A stretch of 33,388 nucleotides of DNA, taken from assembly GCF_958439165.1 (NCBI RefSeq), contig NZ_OY288117.1, positions 1 to 33,388 on the forward strand, in the 5' to 3' direction. The translations under genes were made by a program, and so were the position numbers. The first letter of the stretch is position 1; the number at the start of each line of letters is the position of its first letter. The DNA is from an uncultured Hydrogenophaga sp. Lineage in GTDB: Bacteria > Pseudomonadota > Gammaproteobacteria > Burkholderiales > Burkholderiaceae_C. Shown piece after piece: positions 15,184 through 23,537 of this stretch. The notes below the pieces were generated by a model, which did no database searches, was not told the DNA's origin, and was given only the letters and a program-made list of their open reading frames with translations.

Positions 15184-16211
15184 CAGTCGAACTTCACCCG
15201 GGGATCGACCCAGACGTAGCAGAGGTCGGAGATCAGCTTGGTCACCAGACCGATCAGCGTGAACAGGAACAGCGTGCCCAGCACCACCGGGTAGTCGCGC
15301 CGGATCACGCTCTCGTAGCTCAGCAGGCCCAGGCCGTCGAGCGAGAACAGGGTCTCGATCAGCAGCGAGCCGGCAAAAAAGGCGCCGATGAAGGCAGCCG
15401 GAAAGCCCGTGACGATGGGAATCAGCGCGTTGCGGAACACATGCTTCCACAGCACCTGCCGCTCGGATAGGCCCTTGGCCCGCGCCGTCATCACGTACTG
15501 CTTGCGGATCTCTTCGAGGAAGGCGTTCTTGGTCAGCATGGCAGTGACCGCAAAACTGCCCAGCACCATGGCCACCACCGGCAGGGTGATGTGCCAGAGG
15601 TAGTCGACGATGCGCGCGCCCCAGGACAACTCCTCCCAGTTCGACGAGGTCAGCCCGCGCAGCGGGAACCACTGCAGCTGCCCGCCGAAGATCACCAGCA
15701 GCGCCACCCCGAGCACGAAGCCGGGGATGGCGTAGCCCACCAGGATGATGAGGGTGGTGACCAGGTCGAACCGGGTGCCCGCGCGCACCGCCTTGGCCAC
15801 GCCCAGCGGCACGGCCACGCCGTAACTGATCAGGAAAGTCCAGAGACCCAGCGTGATCGACACCGGGAGTTTCTCGATGATGAGGTCGGCCACCGGCTTG
15901 TTCTGGAAAAAGCTGGTGCCCAGGTCGAAACGGGCGAACTGGCCCAGCATCTGGAAAAACCGCTCATGGGCCGGTTTGTCGAAGCCGTAGAGCGCCTTGA
16001 TCTGCTCGATGCGTTTGGGATCCACGCCTTGGGCCCCCCGGTACACCGCCCCGCCCTCGGCGCCGGCTGCACCACCGGCAGCACGCGCTTCGGCCAGGTA
16101 CTGCTCCACCGGGCCACCGGGCACGAACTGGATGACCACGAAGGTCAGCAGCAGCACCCCCAGCAAGGTGGGGATCATCAGCAGCAGGCGCTTGAGGATG
16201 TAGACCCACAT
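15183..16211 (-). CDS. yejB: Peptide ABC transporter permease YejB
   Basis: 342-residue permease of the OppB/DppB type: N-terminal MWVYILKRLLLMIPTLLGV with the first helix, FVPGGPVEQ after it, a periplasmic stretch (about 40-100), then the EAA loop YVMTARAKGLSERQVLWKHVFRNALIPI. The C-terminus carries the YejB-typical YVWVDPRVKFD. The start at 16211 lies 2 bp after the yejA stop. Together with YejA, YejE and YejF it should form a peptide importer; the E. coli system also imports microcin C. Confidence 0.95.
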   Translation of the reverse strand: MWVYILKRLLLMIPTLLGVLLLTFVVIQFVPGGPVEQYLAEARAAGGAAGAEGGAVYRGAQGVDPKRIEQIKALYGFDKPAHERFFQMLGQFARFDLGTSFFQNKPVADLIIEKLPVSITLGLWTFLISYGVAVPLGVAKAVRAGTRFDLVTTLIILVGYAIPGFVLGVALLVIFGGQLQWFPLRGLTSSNWEELSWGARIVDYLWHITLPVVAMVLGSFAVTAMLTKNAFLEEIRKQYVMTARAKGLSERQVLWKHVFRNALIPIVTGFPAAFIGAFFAGSLLIETLFSLDGLGLLSYESVIRRDYPVVLGTLFLFTLIGLVTKLISDLCYVWVDPRVKFD

Positions 16212-16213
16212 GC

Positions 16214-18055
16214 TCAGCGCCCTCCCTTTGCCCACCAGGTGTCGATGGCCCAGGTCTCGCCCGCGGCGTACGGAGGCATCTGCTCCGGTCGGGCCAGCCG
16301 CCAGGCGTTGTAGGCCATGCGGTGGGTGGTGGCCGACCACTGCGGGATCAGCACATGGCTGTGGCTGACCGCCCGGTCCAGTGCCCGGCAGGCGGCGGTG
16401 AAGCTGGCGCGGTCGCTGGCGGCGGTCATGCGCTCGATGATGGCGTCCACCGCCGGGTTGGCCAGCCCGGTGTGATTGCCGGAGTCTTCGGTGGCGGCGG
16501 CCTGGCTGCCGAACAGATCGGCGTATTCAGCGCCCGGCGTGCTGGTGCCGCCGTAAGCCAGCGAGATGATGTCGAAATCGAAGGTGCGCAGCCGCTGCTG
16601 GTACAGCGCGAAATCGACCGGCCGGAAGCGCAGCTGCACGCCCAGCTTTTCCAGGTTGCGGATCCAGGGCGCCACCACCCGAGCCCCCACCTCGGCGCTG
16701 TCCAGATACTCCAGCGCCAGGGGCTTGCCCTCGGCATTGCGCAGCACACCATCCTGGACGGTCCAGCCGGCTTCGCGCAGCAGGGCCTGCGCCCGGCGCA
16801 GGTTCTGCCGCAGCGACTGATCGCCGTCGGTGCGGGGCGGCTGGTAAGCCGGACCGAACACCGCTGGCGGCAGGTTCTTTTGCCAGGGGTCCAGCAAGGC
16901 CTGCTCGGCCGGCGAAGGGTTGCCCTGGGCCGAGCAGTCGGTGTTGCCGAACAGCCCCTGCACCCGCTGGTAGGCGCCGTAGAACATCTGGCGGTTCATC
17001 CACTCGTAGTCCAGCGCCAGGCCCAGCGCCTGCCGTACCCGGATGTCGTTCAGGGGTGGCCGGCGGGTGTTGAGCACGTAGCTCTGGAAGCCGGTCGGCA
17101 AGCGGTGCTGGAACTCGCCCTTGACCAGCTCGCCGCTGTCGAAACGCCGGCCGGTCACGCGGCGCGCCCAGTCGCCGGCCGAGAAAAAGCGCATCAGGTC
17201 GAACTCGCCGGCCTTCAGGGCTTCCAGGCGGGCGGTGTTGTCCTTGTAGATCTTGACGGTGATGCGGTCGAAGTTGGCCGTACCCCGGCGGACCGGCAGG
17301 TCGCGCGCCCAGTACGCCGGGTCCCGCACATAGGTGATGTCGCGACCGAAGTTCACCGGCCCGATGCGGTACGGGCCGCTGCCGATGGGAATGTCGGTGA
17401 CCACCTGGTCGAAGGTCTTGCGCTGCCCGGTCTTGGAGTCGACCTGGTTACCCCACTGGCGGCTGAACACCGGCAGGCCACCCACGGTCAGTGGCAGTTC
17501 GCGGTTGGGCTTGCGGAACCGGTAGCGCACAGTGCGCTCGTCCAGCACATCCAGGCCGGCCACCTCGGCCAGGATGGTCTTGTAGACCGGCGAGGTGTGG
17601 GGCCCCATCAGGGTATCGAAGCTGTGCTTGACGTCGGCCGCCAGCACCGGATCGCCGTTGTGGAAGCGGGCCGTACTGCGCAGGCGGAAGGTGACCGACA
17701 GACCATCCGGAGCCGCCTGCACATCCTCGGCGAGCAGACCGTAGCCCGCGCCGTTCTCGTCCAGCGCGCCGGTCAGCAGGCTGTCGAACATCAGGTTGCT
17801 CAGGTAAGCCGGCGCGCTGCCCCGCAGGGTGAACGGGTTGTATTTGTCGAAGGTGCTGGTGCGCAGGTTGCTGACCAGGCGCAGCTCACCCCCTTTGGGC
17901 GCTTGGGGGTTGACGTATTCGAAGTGGGTGAAGCCGGCCGGGTACCGGAGGTCACCCCAGATGGCATACCCGTGTGCGGCCCAGACCGGCGCCGTGAGCA
18001 TCAGCCACGCCGGCAGGACCAGGCAGAAGCGGAGGCAGGCGCGGAAAAACGTCAT
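16214..18055 (-). CDS. yejA: Extracellular peptide-binding protein YejA
   Basis: 613-residue solute-binding protein of the SBP_bac_5 (oligopeptide/nickel) family. An N-terminal Sec signal peptide (MTFFRACLRFCLVLPAWLM, cleavage probably after VWAA) precedes AHGYAIWGDLRYPAGFTHFEYVNPQAPKGGEL, characteristic of YejA. SPVYKTILAEVAGLDV and the WARDLPV/GTANFDRITVKIYKD segments follow the usual SBP_bac_5 plan. I start at the ATG at 18055; a TTG six codons upstream also opens the frame but is less likely. It diverges from fabI with only 37 bp between starts. First gene of the yejABEF-DUF2189-DUF2788 run. Confidence 0.94.
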   Translation of the reverse strand: MTFFRACLRFCLVLPAWLMLTAPVWAAHGYAIWGDLRYPAGFTHFEYVNPQAPKGGELRLVSNLRTSTFDKYNPFTLRGSAPAYLSNLMFDSLLTGALDENGAGYGLLAEDVQAAPDGLSVTFRLRSTARFHNGDPVLAADVKHSFDTLMGPHTSPVYKTILAEVAGLDVLDERTVRYRFRKPNRELPLTVGGLPVFSRQWGNQVDSKTGQRKTFDQVVTDIPIGSGPYRIGPVNFGRDITYVRDPAYWARDLPVRRGTANFDRITVKIYKDNTARLEALKAGEFDLMRFFSAGDWARRVTGRRFDSGELVKGEFQHRLPTGFQSYVLNTRRPPLNDIRVRQALGLALDYEWMNRQMFYGAYQRVQGLFGNTDCSAQGNPSPAEQALLDPWQKNLPPAVFGPAYQPPRTDGDQSLRQNLRRAQALLREAGWTVQDGVLRNAEGKPLALEYLDSAEVGARVVAPWIRNLEKLGVQLRFRPVDFALYQQRLRTFDFDIISLAYGGTSTPGAEYADLFGSQAAATEDSGNHTGLANPAVDAIIERMTAASDRASFTAACRALDRAVSHSHVLIPQWSATTHRMAYNAWRLARPEQMPPYAAGETWAIDTWWAKGGR

Positions 18056-18063
18056 GCGACAAT
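18056..18063 (+). promoter_or_regulatory. Candidate extended -10 of fabI
   Basis: GACAAT (18058-18063) is preceded by a TG one base upstream, though that TG overlaps the yejA start codon. Start near 18070 would leave a ~22-nt leader holding the GGAG ribosome site at 18081-18084. No good -35 is visible. Confidence 0.35.
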
Positions 18064-18092
18064 TCTGCTGCAATTTTTATGGAGATTGAATG

Positions 18093-18884
18093 ATGGGTTT
18101 TCTCGCGGGCAAGAAACTGCTGATCACGGGCGTGCTGTCCAACCGCTCGATTGCATACGGCATCGCCAAGGCCTGCCACCAGCAAGGAGCCGAACTGGCG
18201 TTCAGCTATGTCGGCGAGCGCTTCAAGGACCGCATCACCGAATTTGCGGCCGACTTCGATTCCAGGCTGATCTTCGACTGCGACGTGGGCGACGATGCCC
18301 AGATCGAGCGTCTGTTTGTGGACCTCTCGGCCGTGTGGCCCAAGTTCGACGGCTTTGTGCACAGCATCGGCTTCGCCCCGCGTGAAGCCATCGCCGGCGA
18401 CTTCCTGGACGGCCTGTCGCGCGAGAGCTTCCGCATCGCCCACGACATCAGCGCCTACAGCTTCCCGGCCATGGCCAAGGCCGCCCTGCCCTACCTCAAC
18501 GACAAGTCGGCCCTGCTGACCCTGAGCTACCTGGGTTCGCTGCGTGCCGTGCCCAACTACAACACCATGGGCCTGGCCAAGGCCAGCCTGGAAGCGTCGG
18601 TGCGGTACCTGGCCGAATCGCTCGGCCCGCGCGGCATGCGCGTCAACGGCATCAGCGCCGGCCCGATCAAGACCCTGGCCGCCAGCGGCATCAAGGACTT
18701 CGGCAAGCTGCTGAACGTGGTGGCCGGCGCATCGCCGATCCGCCGCAACGTGACCATCGAGGACGTGGGCAACGTCGCCGCCTTCCTGCTGTCCGACCTG
18801 GCCGGCGGCGTGACCGCCGAGATCACCTATGTGGATGGCGGCTACAGCCAGACCACCGGCCTGAGCAAGGACAACCTCGGCTGA
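18093..18884 (+). CDS. fabI: Enoyl-[acyl-carrier-protein] reductase (NADH) FabI
   Basis: 263-residue short-chain dehydrogenase that performs the last reduction of each fatty-acid elongation cycle (trans-2-enoyl-ACP to acyl-ACP). It has the NADH-binding GVLSNRSIAYGIA (13-25), HSIGFAP with Gly93, SYLG with Tyr146, and the catalytic Tyr156 and Lys163 in YNTMGLAK. These numbers coincide with E. coli FabI when the start is at 18093. The GGAG at 18081-18084 is 8 nt from this ATG; the ATG at 18090 would add one Met. It converges on the decarboxylase gene, separated by a bidirectional terminator. Confidence 0.97.
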   Translation: MGFLAGKKLLITGVLSNRSIAYGIAKACHQQGAELAFSYVGERFKDRITEFAADFDSRLIFDCDVGDDAQIERLFVDLSAVWPKFDGFVHSIGFAPREAIAGDFLDGLSRESFRIAHDISAYSFPAMAKAALPYLNDKSALLTLSYLGSLRAVPNYNTMGLAKASLEASVRYLAESLGPRGMRVNGISAGPIKTLAASGIKDFGKLLNVVAGASPIRRNVTIEDVGNVAAFLLSDLAGGVTAEITYVDGGYSQTTGLSKDNLG

Positions 18885-18904
18885 TCGATCCCGGGGCCGC
18901 CCGC

Positions 18905-18934
18905 AAAAAAGCCGCCCGAGGGCGGCTTTTTTTT
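18905..18934. terminator. Bidirectional intrinsic terminator between fabI and the decarboxylase gene
   Basis: A6, then stem GCCGCC-CGAG-GGCGGC (18911-18926), then T8. The A-run on one side and T-run on the other allow termination in both directions. It lies between two convergent stop codons, 20 bp after fabI and 15 bp before the decarboxylase stop. Confidence 0.9.
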
Positions 18935-18949
18935 CCGGGTGGCGATGCG

Positions 18950-21235
18950 TCAGGCCTTGACGCAGTCGGCGAAGTAAGCCTTATGGCCATCTTCGCCCAC
19001 CACCTCCACCAGGCCGTGTATGTCGGTCTCGAAGCCCGGGCACTGACGGTTGAATTCGCGCGCGAACTTCAGGTAGTCGACGATCTTGCGGTTGAACACC
19101 TCGCCCGGGATCAGCAGCGGGATGCCCGGCGGGTACGGCGTGACCAGGCTGGTGGTGATGCGGCCTTCCAGCTGATCGATCGGCACCCGCTCGGTGGTGC
19201 GCTGGGCGATGTGGGCAAACGCGTCCGACGGCTTCATGGCCGGGGTCAGGTCGCTCAGGTACATCTCGGTGGTCAGGCGGGCGATGTCGTAGCGGGCGTA
19301 CATCTCGTGCACATGCTGGCAGAGGTCGCGCAGGCCCATCTGCTCGTAGCGCGGGTGCTTCTGGCAGAACTCCGGGAGGATGCGCCACATCGGCTGGTTC
19401 TTGGCGTAGTCGTCCTTGAACTGCTGCAGTGCGGTCAGCAGCGTGTTCCAGCGGCCCTTGGTGATGCCGATGGTGAACATGATGAAGAAGCTGTACAGGC
19501 CGGTCTTTTCGACCACCACGCCGTGCTCGGCCAGGAACTTGGTGACGATGGAGGCCGGAATGCCGGTGGCCTCGAAGCGTCCGTCCAGGTTCAGGCCCGG
19601 GGTGACGATGGTGGCCTTGATGGGGTCGAGCATGTTGAAGCCCGGCGCCATGTCGCCGAAGCCATGCCAGTCCTTGCCGGTGTCGTGCTCCAGGGCGTCT
19701 TTCTGGCGGTTGAGCACCCAGTCGCGGGCCTCGCCCACGCCCTCTTCGGCCAGATGATCGGGCCCCCAGACCTGGAACCACCAGTCATCGGCACCGAACT
19801 CGCCCTCGATCTTGCGCATGGCACGGCGGAAATCGAGCGCTTCCAGAATGCTTTCTTCCACCAGTGCACGGCCGCCGGGCGGCTCCATCATGGCCGCGGC
19901 CACATCGCAGCTCGCGATGATGGCGTACTGCGGGCTGGTGCTGGTGTGCATCAGGTAGGCCTCGTTGAAGAGGTGCCGGTCCAGCTTGACGTTCTGCGAG
20001 TCCTGCACCAGCACGTGGCTGGCCTGGCTGATGCCGGCCAGCAGCTTGTGGATGGACTGGGTGGAATACACCACCGACTCCTTCGGCCGCGCCCGCTTCT
20101 TGCCCATGGCGTGGAAGTTGCCGTAGAACGGGTGGAAGGCAGCATGCGGCAGCCAGGCTTCGTCGAAGTGGAGGTTGGCCACGTAGCCGTCGAGCATCTG
20201 CTTGATGGCCTCGGTGTTGTAGAGCACGCCGTCGTAGGTCGACTGGGTGAGCGTGAGCACGCGGGGCTTGACATCCTGCGCGTCCACGCCGGCCAGCAGC
20301 GGATTGGCGCGGATCTTGGCCTGGATGGACTCGATCTCGAACTCGGCCTGCGGGATCGGTCCGATGATGCCGTAGTGGTTGCGCGTGGGCTTGAGGAAGA
20401 CCGGGATGGCGCCGGTCATGATGATCGAGTGCAGGATGCTCTTGTGGCAGTTGCGGTCGACCACCACCACGTCGCCCGGGGCCACCGTGTGGTGCCACAC
20501 CATCTTGTTGCTGGTGCTGGTGCCGTTGGTGACGAAGAAGCAGTGGTCGGCGTTGAAGATGCGCGCCGCGTTGCGCTCCGACGCACCGATGGCGCCGTTG
20601 TGGTCCAGCAGCTGGCCCAGCTCTTCCACCGCGTTGCACACGTCGGCGCGCAGCATGTTCTCGCCGAAGAACTGGTGGAACATCTGCCCGACCGGCGTCT
20701 TCAGGAAGGCCACGCCGCCCGAATGGCCCGGGCAATGCCACGAATAGGAGCCGTCCTCGGCGTAGTCCAGGAGCGCCTTGAAGAACGGCGGCTGAATGCC
20801 TTCGAGGTAGCTCTTGGCCTCGCGGATGATGTGGCGGGCCACGAACTCCGGCGTGTCCTCGAACATGTGGATGAAGCCGTGCAGCTCGCGCAGGATGTCG
20901 TTTGGCAGGTGGCGGCTGGTCTTGGTCTCGCCGTAGATGTAGATCGGCACCTCGGTGTTCTTGCGCCGCACTTCTTCGATGAAGTTGCGCAGGTTCAGCA
21001 CCGCCGGGTCGAGTTCGGGACCAGGGGTGAACTCCTCGTCGTCGATGGACAGGATGAAGGCGCTGGCGCGGCTCTGCTGCTGCGCGAACTGGCTCAGGTC
21101 ACCGTAGCTGGTGACACCCACCACCTCGAATCCTTCGCTCTCGATGGCCTGGGCCATGGCGCGGATGCCCAGACCCGAGCTGTTTTCGGAACGGAAGTCC
21201 TCGTCGATGATGACGATGGGGAAACGGAATTTCAT
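18950..21235 (-). CDS. Orn/Lys/Arg decarboxylase, fold type I PLP enzyme
   Basis: 761-residue inducible-type amino-acid decarboxylase (OKR_DC_1). It has an N-terminal receiver-like wing domain (about 1-130), a central PLP-binding domain with HCPGHSGG (167-174), NGTSTSNK (237-244), DEAW (358-361) and the Schiff-base lysine Lys397 in STQSIHK, and a C-terminal domain. It would decarboxylate a basic amino acid to its polyamine product and so raise internal pH or supply polyamines. The length is closest to the arginine-type (AdiA, about 755), but arginine, lysine or ornithine cannot be assigned by eye. I start at MKFRFPIV with GGAG six bases upstream. The leader has a terminator-like hairpin. Confidence 0.93.
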   Translation of the reverse strand: MKFRFPIVIIDEDFRSENSSGLGIRAMAQAIESEGFEVVGVTSYGDLSQFAQQQSRASAFILSIDDEEFTPGPELDPAVLNLRNFIEEVRRKNTEVPIYIYGETKTSRHLPNDILRELHGFIHMFEDTPEFVARHIIREAKSYLEGIQPPFFKALLDYAEDGSYSWHCPGHSGGVAFLKTPVGQMFHQFFGENMLRADVCNAVEELGQLLDHNGAIGASERNAARIFNADHCFFVTNGTSTSNKMVWHHTVAPGDVVVVDRNCHKSILHSIIMTGAIPVFLKPTRNHYGIIGPIPQAEFEIESIQAKIRANPLLAGVDAQDVKPRVLTLTQSTYDGVLYNTEAIKQMLDGYVANLHFDEAWLPHAAFHPFYGNFHAMGKKRARPKESVVYSTQSIHKLLAGISQASHVLVQDSQNVKLDRHLFNEAYLMHTSTSPQYAIIASCDVAAAMMEPPGGRALVEESILEALDFRRAMRKIEGEFGADDWWFQVWGPDHLAEEGVGEARDWVLNRQKDALEHDTGKDWHGFGDMAPGFNMLDPIKATIVTPGLNLDGRFEATGIPASIVTKFLAEHGVVVEKTGLYSFFIMFTIGITKGRWNTLLTALQQFKDDYAKNQPMWRILPEFCQKHPRYEQMGLRDLCQHVHEMYARYDIARLTTEMYLSDLTPAMKPSDAFAHIAQRTTERVPIDQLEGRITTSLVTPYPPGIPLLIPGEVFNRKIVDYLKFAREFNRQCPGFETDIHGLVEVVGEDGHKAYFADCVKA

Positions 21236-21290
21236 CTCAGGCTCCAGCCAGGCGCGGCACCGCCGCCCAACATGCGGCTCTGCGGGCCGC

Positions 21291-21324
21291 AAAGAAAAGG
21301 CCCGACGACCTCACGCCGTCGGGC
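21291..21324 (-). promoter_or_regulatory. Terminator-like hairpin in the decarboxylase leader
   Basis: On the minus strand an 8-bp stem GCCCGACG / CGTCGGGC (21317-21324 with 21300-21307, 9-nt loop) is followed by CTTTTCTTT. No minus-strand gene lies upstream to be terminated, as the neighbour nfeD points away. The hairpin therefore sits in the decarboxylase leader, 55 nt before its ribosome site and start, and may be a transcription attenuator. A smaller stem GCGGC/GCCGC follows at 21274-21290. Confidence 0.5.
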
Positions 21325-21333
21325 AAGGGCCGA

Positions 21334-21339
21334 AGTGTA
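21334..21339 (-). promoter_or_regulatory. Candidate -10 for the decarboxylase gene
   Basis: TACACT on the minus strand, 4 of 6 matches to TATAAT. A TTGACC lies upstream (21363-21368) but with a 23-bp spacer, too long for a standard promoter. Start near 21327 would place the terminator-like hairpin at the very 5' end of the mRNA. Weak call. Confidence 0.25.
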
Positions 21340-21434
21340 CGGAAATCATGTGACCGGCCTGCGGTCAACACCTGCTTTTGTCGCAGAATCGACCACAGTC
21401 CGGCCAGAAGCTGCCGGCACGAAAGGCCTCTTCG

Positions 21435-21860
21435 ATGGCAATGTCGACGATCTGGTGGCTTCTGGCGGGCGGCGCCGTGGCAGCGGAGCTCTTCACCGGC
21501 ACGTTTTATCTGCTGATGGTGGCCCTGGGCCTGGCCGCCGGTGCACTGGCAGCCCATGGCGGGCTGAACCTGACCGGGCAGCTGGTGACAGCCGCGATGG
21601 TGGGTGCCGGTGCGGTGGCCGCCTGGACCGCCCTGCGGCGGCGCAACGCCTCGGACCTGCCGGCGGGCGCTCGCCGCGATGTCAATCTGGACATCGGCGA
21701 GGTGGTGCAGGTGGCGGCCTGGGAAGCCGACGGCACCGCCCATGTGCAGTACCGTGGCGCCCGCTGGACCGCCATCCCGCGCGCCGGCCTCACACCCGAG
21801 CCCGGACCGCACCGCGTCGCCGAACTGGTCGGCAACCGGCTGGTGCTGGACAAGGCCTGA
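21435..21860 (+). CDS. NfeD family protein (short form), SPFH partner
   Basis: 141-residue NfeD-like protein with hydrophobic helices covering about residues 5-70 (WWLLAGGAVAAELFTGTFYLLM and two more) and a C-terminal soluble OB-fold domain (about 78-141, with VNLDIGEVVQVAAWEADGTAHVQYRGARW). Short NfeD proteins are encoded next to stomatin-like SPFH proteins and are thought to modulate them in membrane microdomains. Here the SPFH gene follows after 36 bp. I start at 21435 with AAGG 8 nt upstream; ATG at 21441 is the alternative. Confidence 0.88.
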   Translation: MAMSTIWWLLAGGAVAAELFTGTFYLLMVALGLAAGALAAHGGLNLTGQLVTAAMVGAGAVAAWTALRRRNASDLPAGARRDVNLDIGEVVQVAAWEADGTAHVQYRGARWTAIPRAGLTPEPGPHRVAELVGNRLVLDKA

Positions 21861-21896
21861 TCCTCAGCCGTTCTTTCAACCTCACGGAATACCTCC

Positions 21897-22817
21897 ATGG
21901 AAATCGCGATCGTCCTTCTGGTCATTGCCGCCGTCTTCATCAAGACCTCGATCAAGGTCGTGCCCCAGCAGAACGCCTGGGTGGTGGAGCGTCTGGGCAA
22001 GTACCACACCGCCCTCACCCCGGGCCTGAACTTCATCGTCCCGTTCATCGACAAGGTCGCCTACCAGCACAGCCTGAAGGAGATCCCGCTGGACGTGCCC
22101 AGCCAGATCTGCATCACGCGCGACAACACCCAGCTGCAGGTCGACGGCATCCTGTACTTCCAGGTGACCGACCCGATGCGCGCCAGCTATGGCTCGTCGA
22201 ACTACATCGTGGCCGTCACCCAGCTGGCCCAGACGTCGCTGCGCTCGGTCATCGGCAAACTCGAACTCGACAAGACTTTCGAGGAGCGCGACATCATCAA
22301 CGCGCAGGTGGTGCAGGCCATCGACGAGGCGGCGCTGAACTGGGGCGTGAAGGTGCTGCGCTACGAAATCAAGGACCTGACGCCGCCCAAGGAGATCCTG
22401 CACGCCATGCAGCAGCAGATCACCGCCGAGCGCGAGAAGCGTGCGCTGATTGCGGCCTCCGAAGGGCGCCGCCAGGAACAGATCAACATCGCCACCGGTG
22501 AGCGCGAGGCCTTCATCGCCCGCTCCGAGGGCGAGAAGCAGGCCGCCATCAACAATGCCCAGGGTGAAGCCGCCTCCATCACGGCCGTGGCCGAAGCCAC
22601 CGCCATGGCCATCGAGCGTGTGGCCGCCGCCATCCGCCAACCCGGTGGGCAGGATGCCGTGCAACTGAAGGTGGCCGAGCGCGCGGTGGACGCCTACGCC
22701 AAGGTGGCGGCCGACGCCACCACCACCCTCATCGTGCCCGGCAACATGACCGAGGTGTCGTCCCTCATTGCATCGGCCATGAAGATGGTCAGTGCCACCC
22801 AGACCACCAACCGCTGA
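21897..22817 (+). CDS. SPFH/Band 7 (stomatin/paraslipin-type) protein
   Basis: 306-residue membrane scaffold protein with an N-terminal hydrophobic segment (MEIAIVLLVIAAVFI). The SPFH domain (about 20-190) contains VPQQNAWVVERLGKYH, GLNFIVPFIDKVAY and the DNTQLQVDGILYFQVTDP segment. A coiled-coil Ala/Glu-rich region follows (REKRALIAASEGRRQEQ to AEATAMAIERVAAAI), then a C-terminal oligomerisation tail. It resembles E. coli QmcA. With NfeD it forms the conserved NfeD-stomatin operon; the likely role is membrane-domain organisation or quality control. Confidence 0.94.
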   Translation: MEIAIVLLVIAAVFIKTSIKVVPQQNAWVVERLGKYHTALTPGLNFIVPFIDKVAYQHSLKEIPLDVPSQICITRDNTQLQVDGILYFQVTDPMRASYGSSNYIVAVTQLAQTSLRSVIGKLELDKTFEERDIINAQVVQAIDEAALNWGVKVLRYEIKDLTPPKEILHAMQQQITAEREKRALIAASEGRRQEQINIATGEREAFIARSEGEKQAAINNAQGEAASITAVAEATAMAIERVAAAIRQPGGQDAVQLKVAERAVDAYAKVAADATTTLIVPGNMTEVSSLIASAMKMVSATQTTNR

Positions 22818-22823
22818 CCGACC

Positions 22824-23219
22824 ATGGACCACGATGCGTTGAACGTTCTGGGCGAGCCGCTGCAGGCCTGCTCCTTCGACCCGCTCACCGGCTTTTACCG
22901 TGACGGCTGCTGCCACACCGGCCCTGAGGATGTGGGCACCCATGTGGTGTGCGCCCGCGTCACTGCTGAATTCCTGGCCTTCTCGCAGGCCGTGGGCAAT
23001 GACCTCAGCACGCCACGCCCTGAATGGCGGTTCGCCGGTCTCAAGCCGGGTGACCGCTGGTGCCTGTGCGTCAGGCGGTGGAAAGAAGCCCTCACCGCCG
23101 GGGTGGCGCCTCCGGTGGTGCTGGAAGCCACGCACGCCTCCACACTCCAGTTCGTCGACATCGAGACCCTGCGTCAGCACGCCTGGCGCACTTCCACCGA
23201 CGGCAGCGCAGCCACCTGA
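22824..23219 (+). CDS. DUF2237 family protein
   Basis: 131-residue soluble protein with the DUF2237 signature: NVLGEPLQACSFDPLTGFYRDGCCHTGPEDVGTH near the start, VCARVTAEFLAFSQAVGNDLSTP in the middle and GLKPGDRWCLCVRRW / TH at the end. Conserved cysteines (residues 16, 29, 30, 43, 80, 82) and histidines could bind metal, which is inference; no function is known. It begins 6 bp after the SPFH gene and precedes tRNA-Ser. Confidence 0.88.
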   Translation: MDHDALNVLGEPLQACSFDPLTGFYRDGCCHTGPEDVGTHVVCARVTAEFLAFSQAVGNDLSTPRPEWRFAGLKPGDRWCLCVRRWKEALTAGVAPPVVLEATHASTLQFVDIETLRQHAWRTSTDGSAAT

Positions 23220-23254
23220 ATCACGGGCAGACCTCGAAAACAGCCCTCGCGCCC

Positions 23255-23263
23255 TGCTACAAT
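23255..23263 (+). promoter_or_regulatory. Extended -10 promoter of tRNA-Ser
   Basis: TGC-TACAAT with the hexamer at 23258-23263, 12 bp before the mature tRNA start. The TGn extension explains why no good -35 is needed. Transcription would start near 23270. Confidence 0.7.
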
Positions 23264-23275
23264 CGCAGGCTTCGC

Positions 23276-23366
<91 letters not shown>

Positions 23367-23374
23367 CCATCATG

Positions 23375-23408
23375 AACCCCTGCAGTTGCAAGACTGCAGG
23401 GGTTTTTT
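23375..23408 (+). terminator. Intrinsic terminator after tRNA-Ser
   Basis: 12-bp perfect stem AACCCCTGCAGT / ACTGCAGGGGTT (23375-23386 with 23393-23404), 6-nt loop, T-run 23403-23408. It begins 10 nt after the CCA end. Confidence 0.93.
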
Positions 23409-23415
23409 GATGCAT

Positions 23416-23438
23416 GGGCACAAACAATGGTTGTGCCC
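23416..23438. repeat. Inverted repeat upstream of the RRM gene
   Basis: GGGCACAA-N7-TTGTGCCC, perfect 8-bp arms, between the tRNA terminator and the RRM gene. No T-run follows on either strand, so a protein-binding operator is more likely than a terminator. Confidence 0.5.
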
Positions 23439-23537
23439 CGCGCCGAACACTGTCACACTCCGCGCACTGTTGCGAATGCTTTCCTCAGCAACAGACAAGT
23501 TTGATTCGGGCAGCGGTTCCCCCAACACCGCACACCT

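Noticed and set aside
18983..22501. 1172-codon open frame on the plus strand spanning the decarboxylase, nfeD and SPFH region
   Set aside because: Antisense to the decarboxylase and out of frame with nfeD and the SPFH gene; no recognisable domain.
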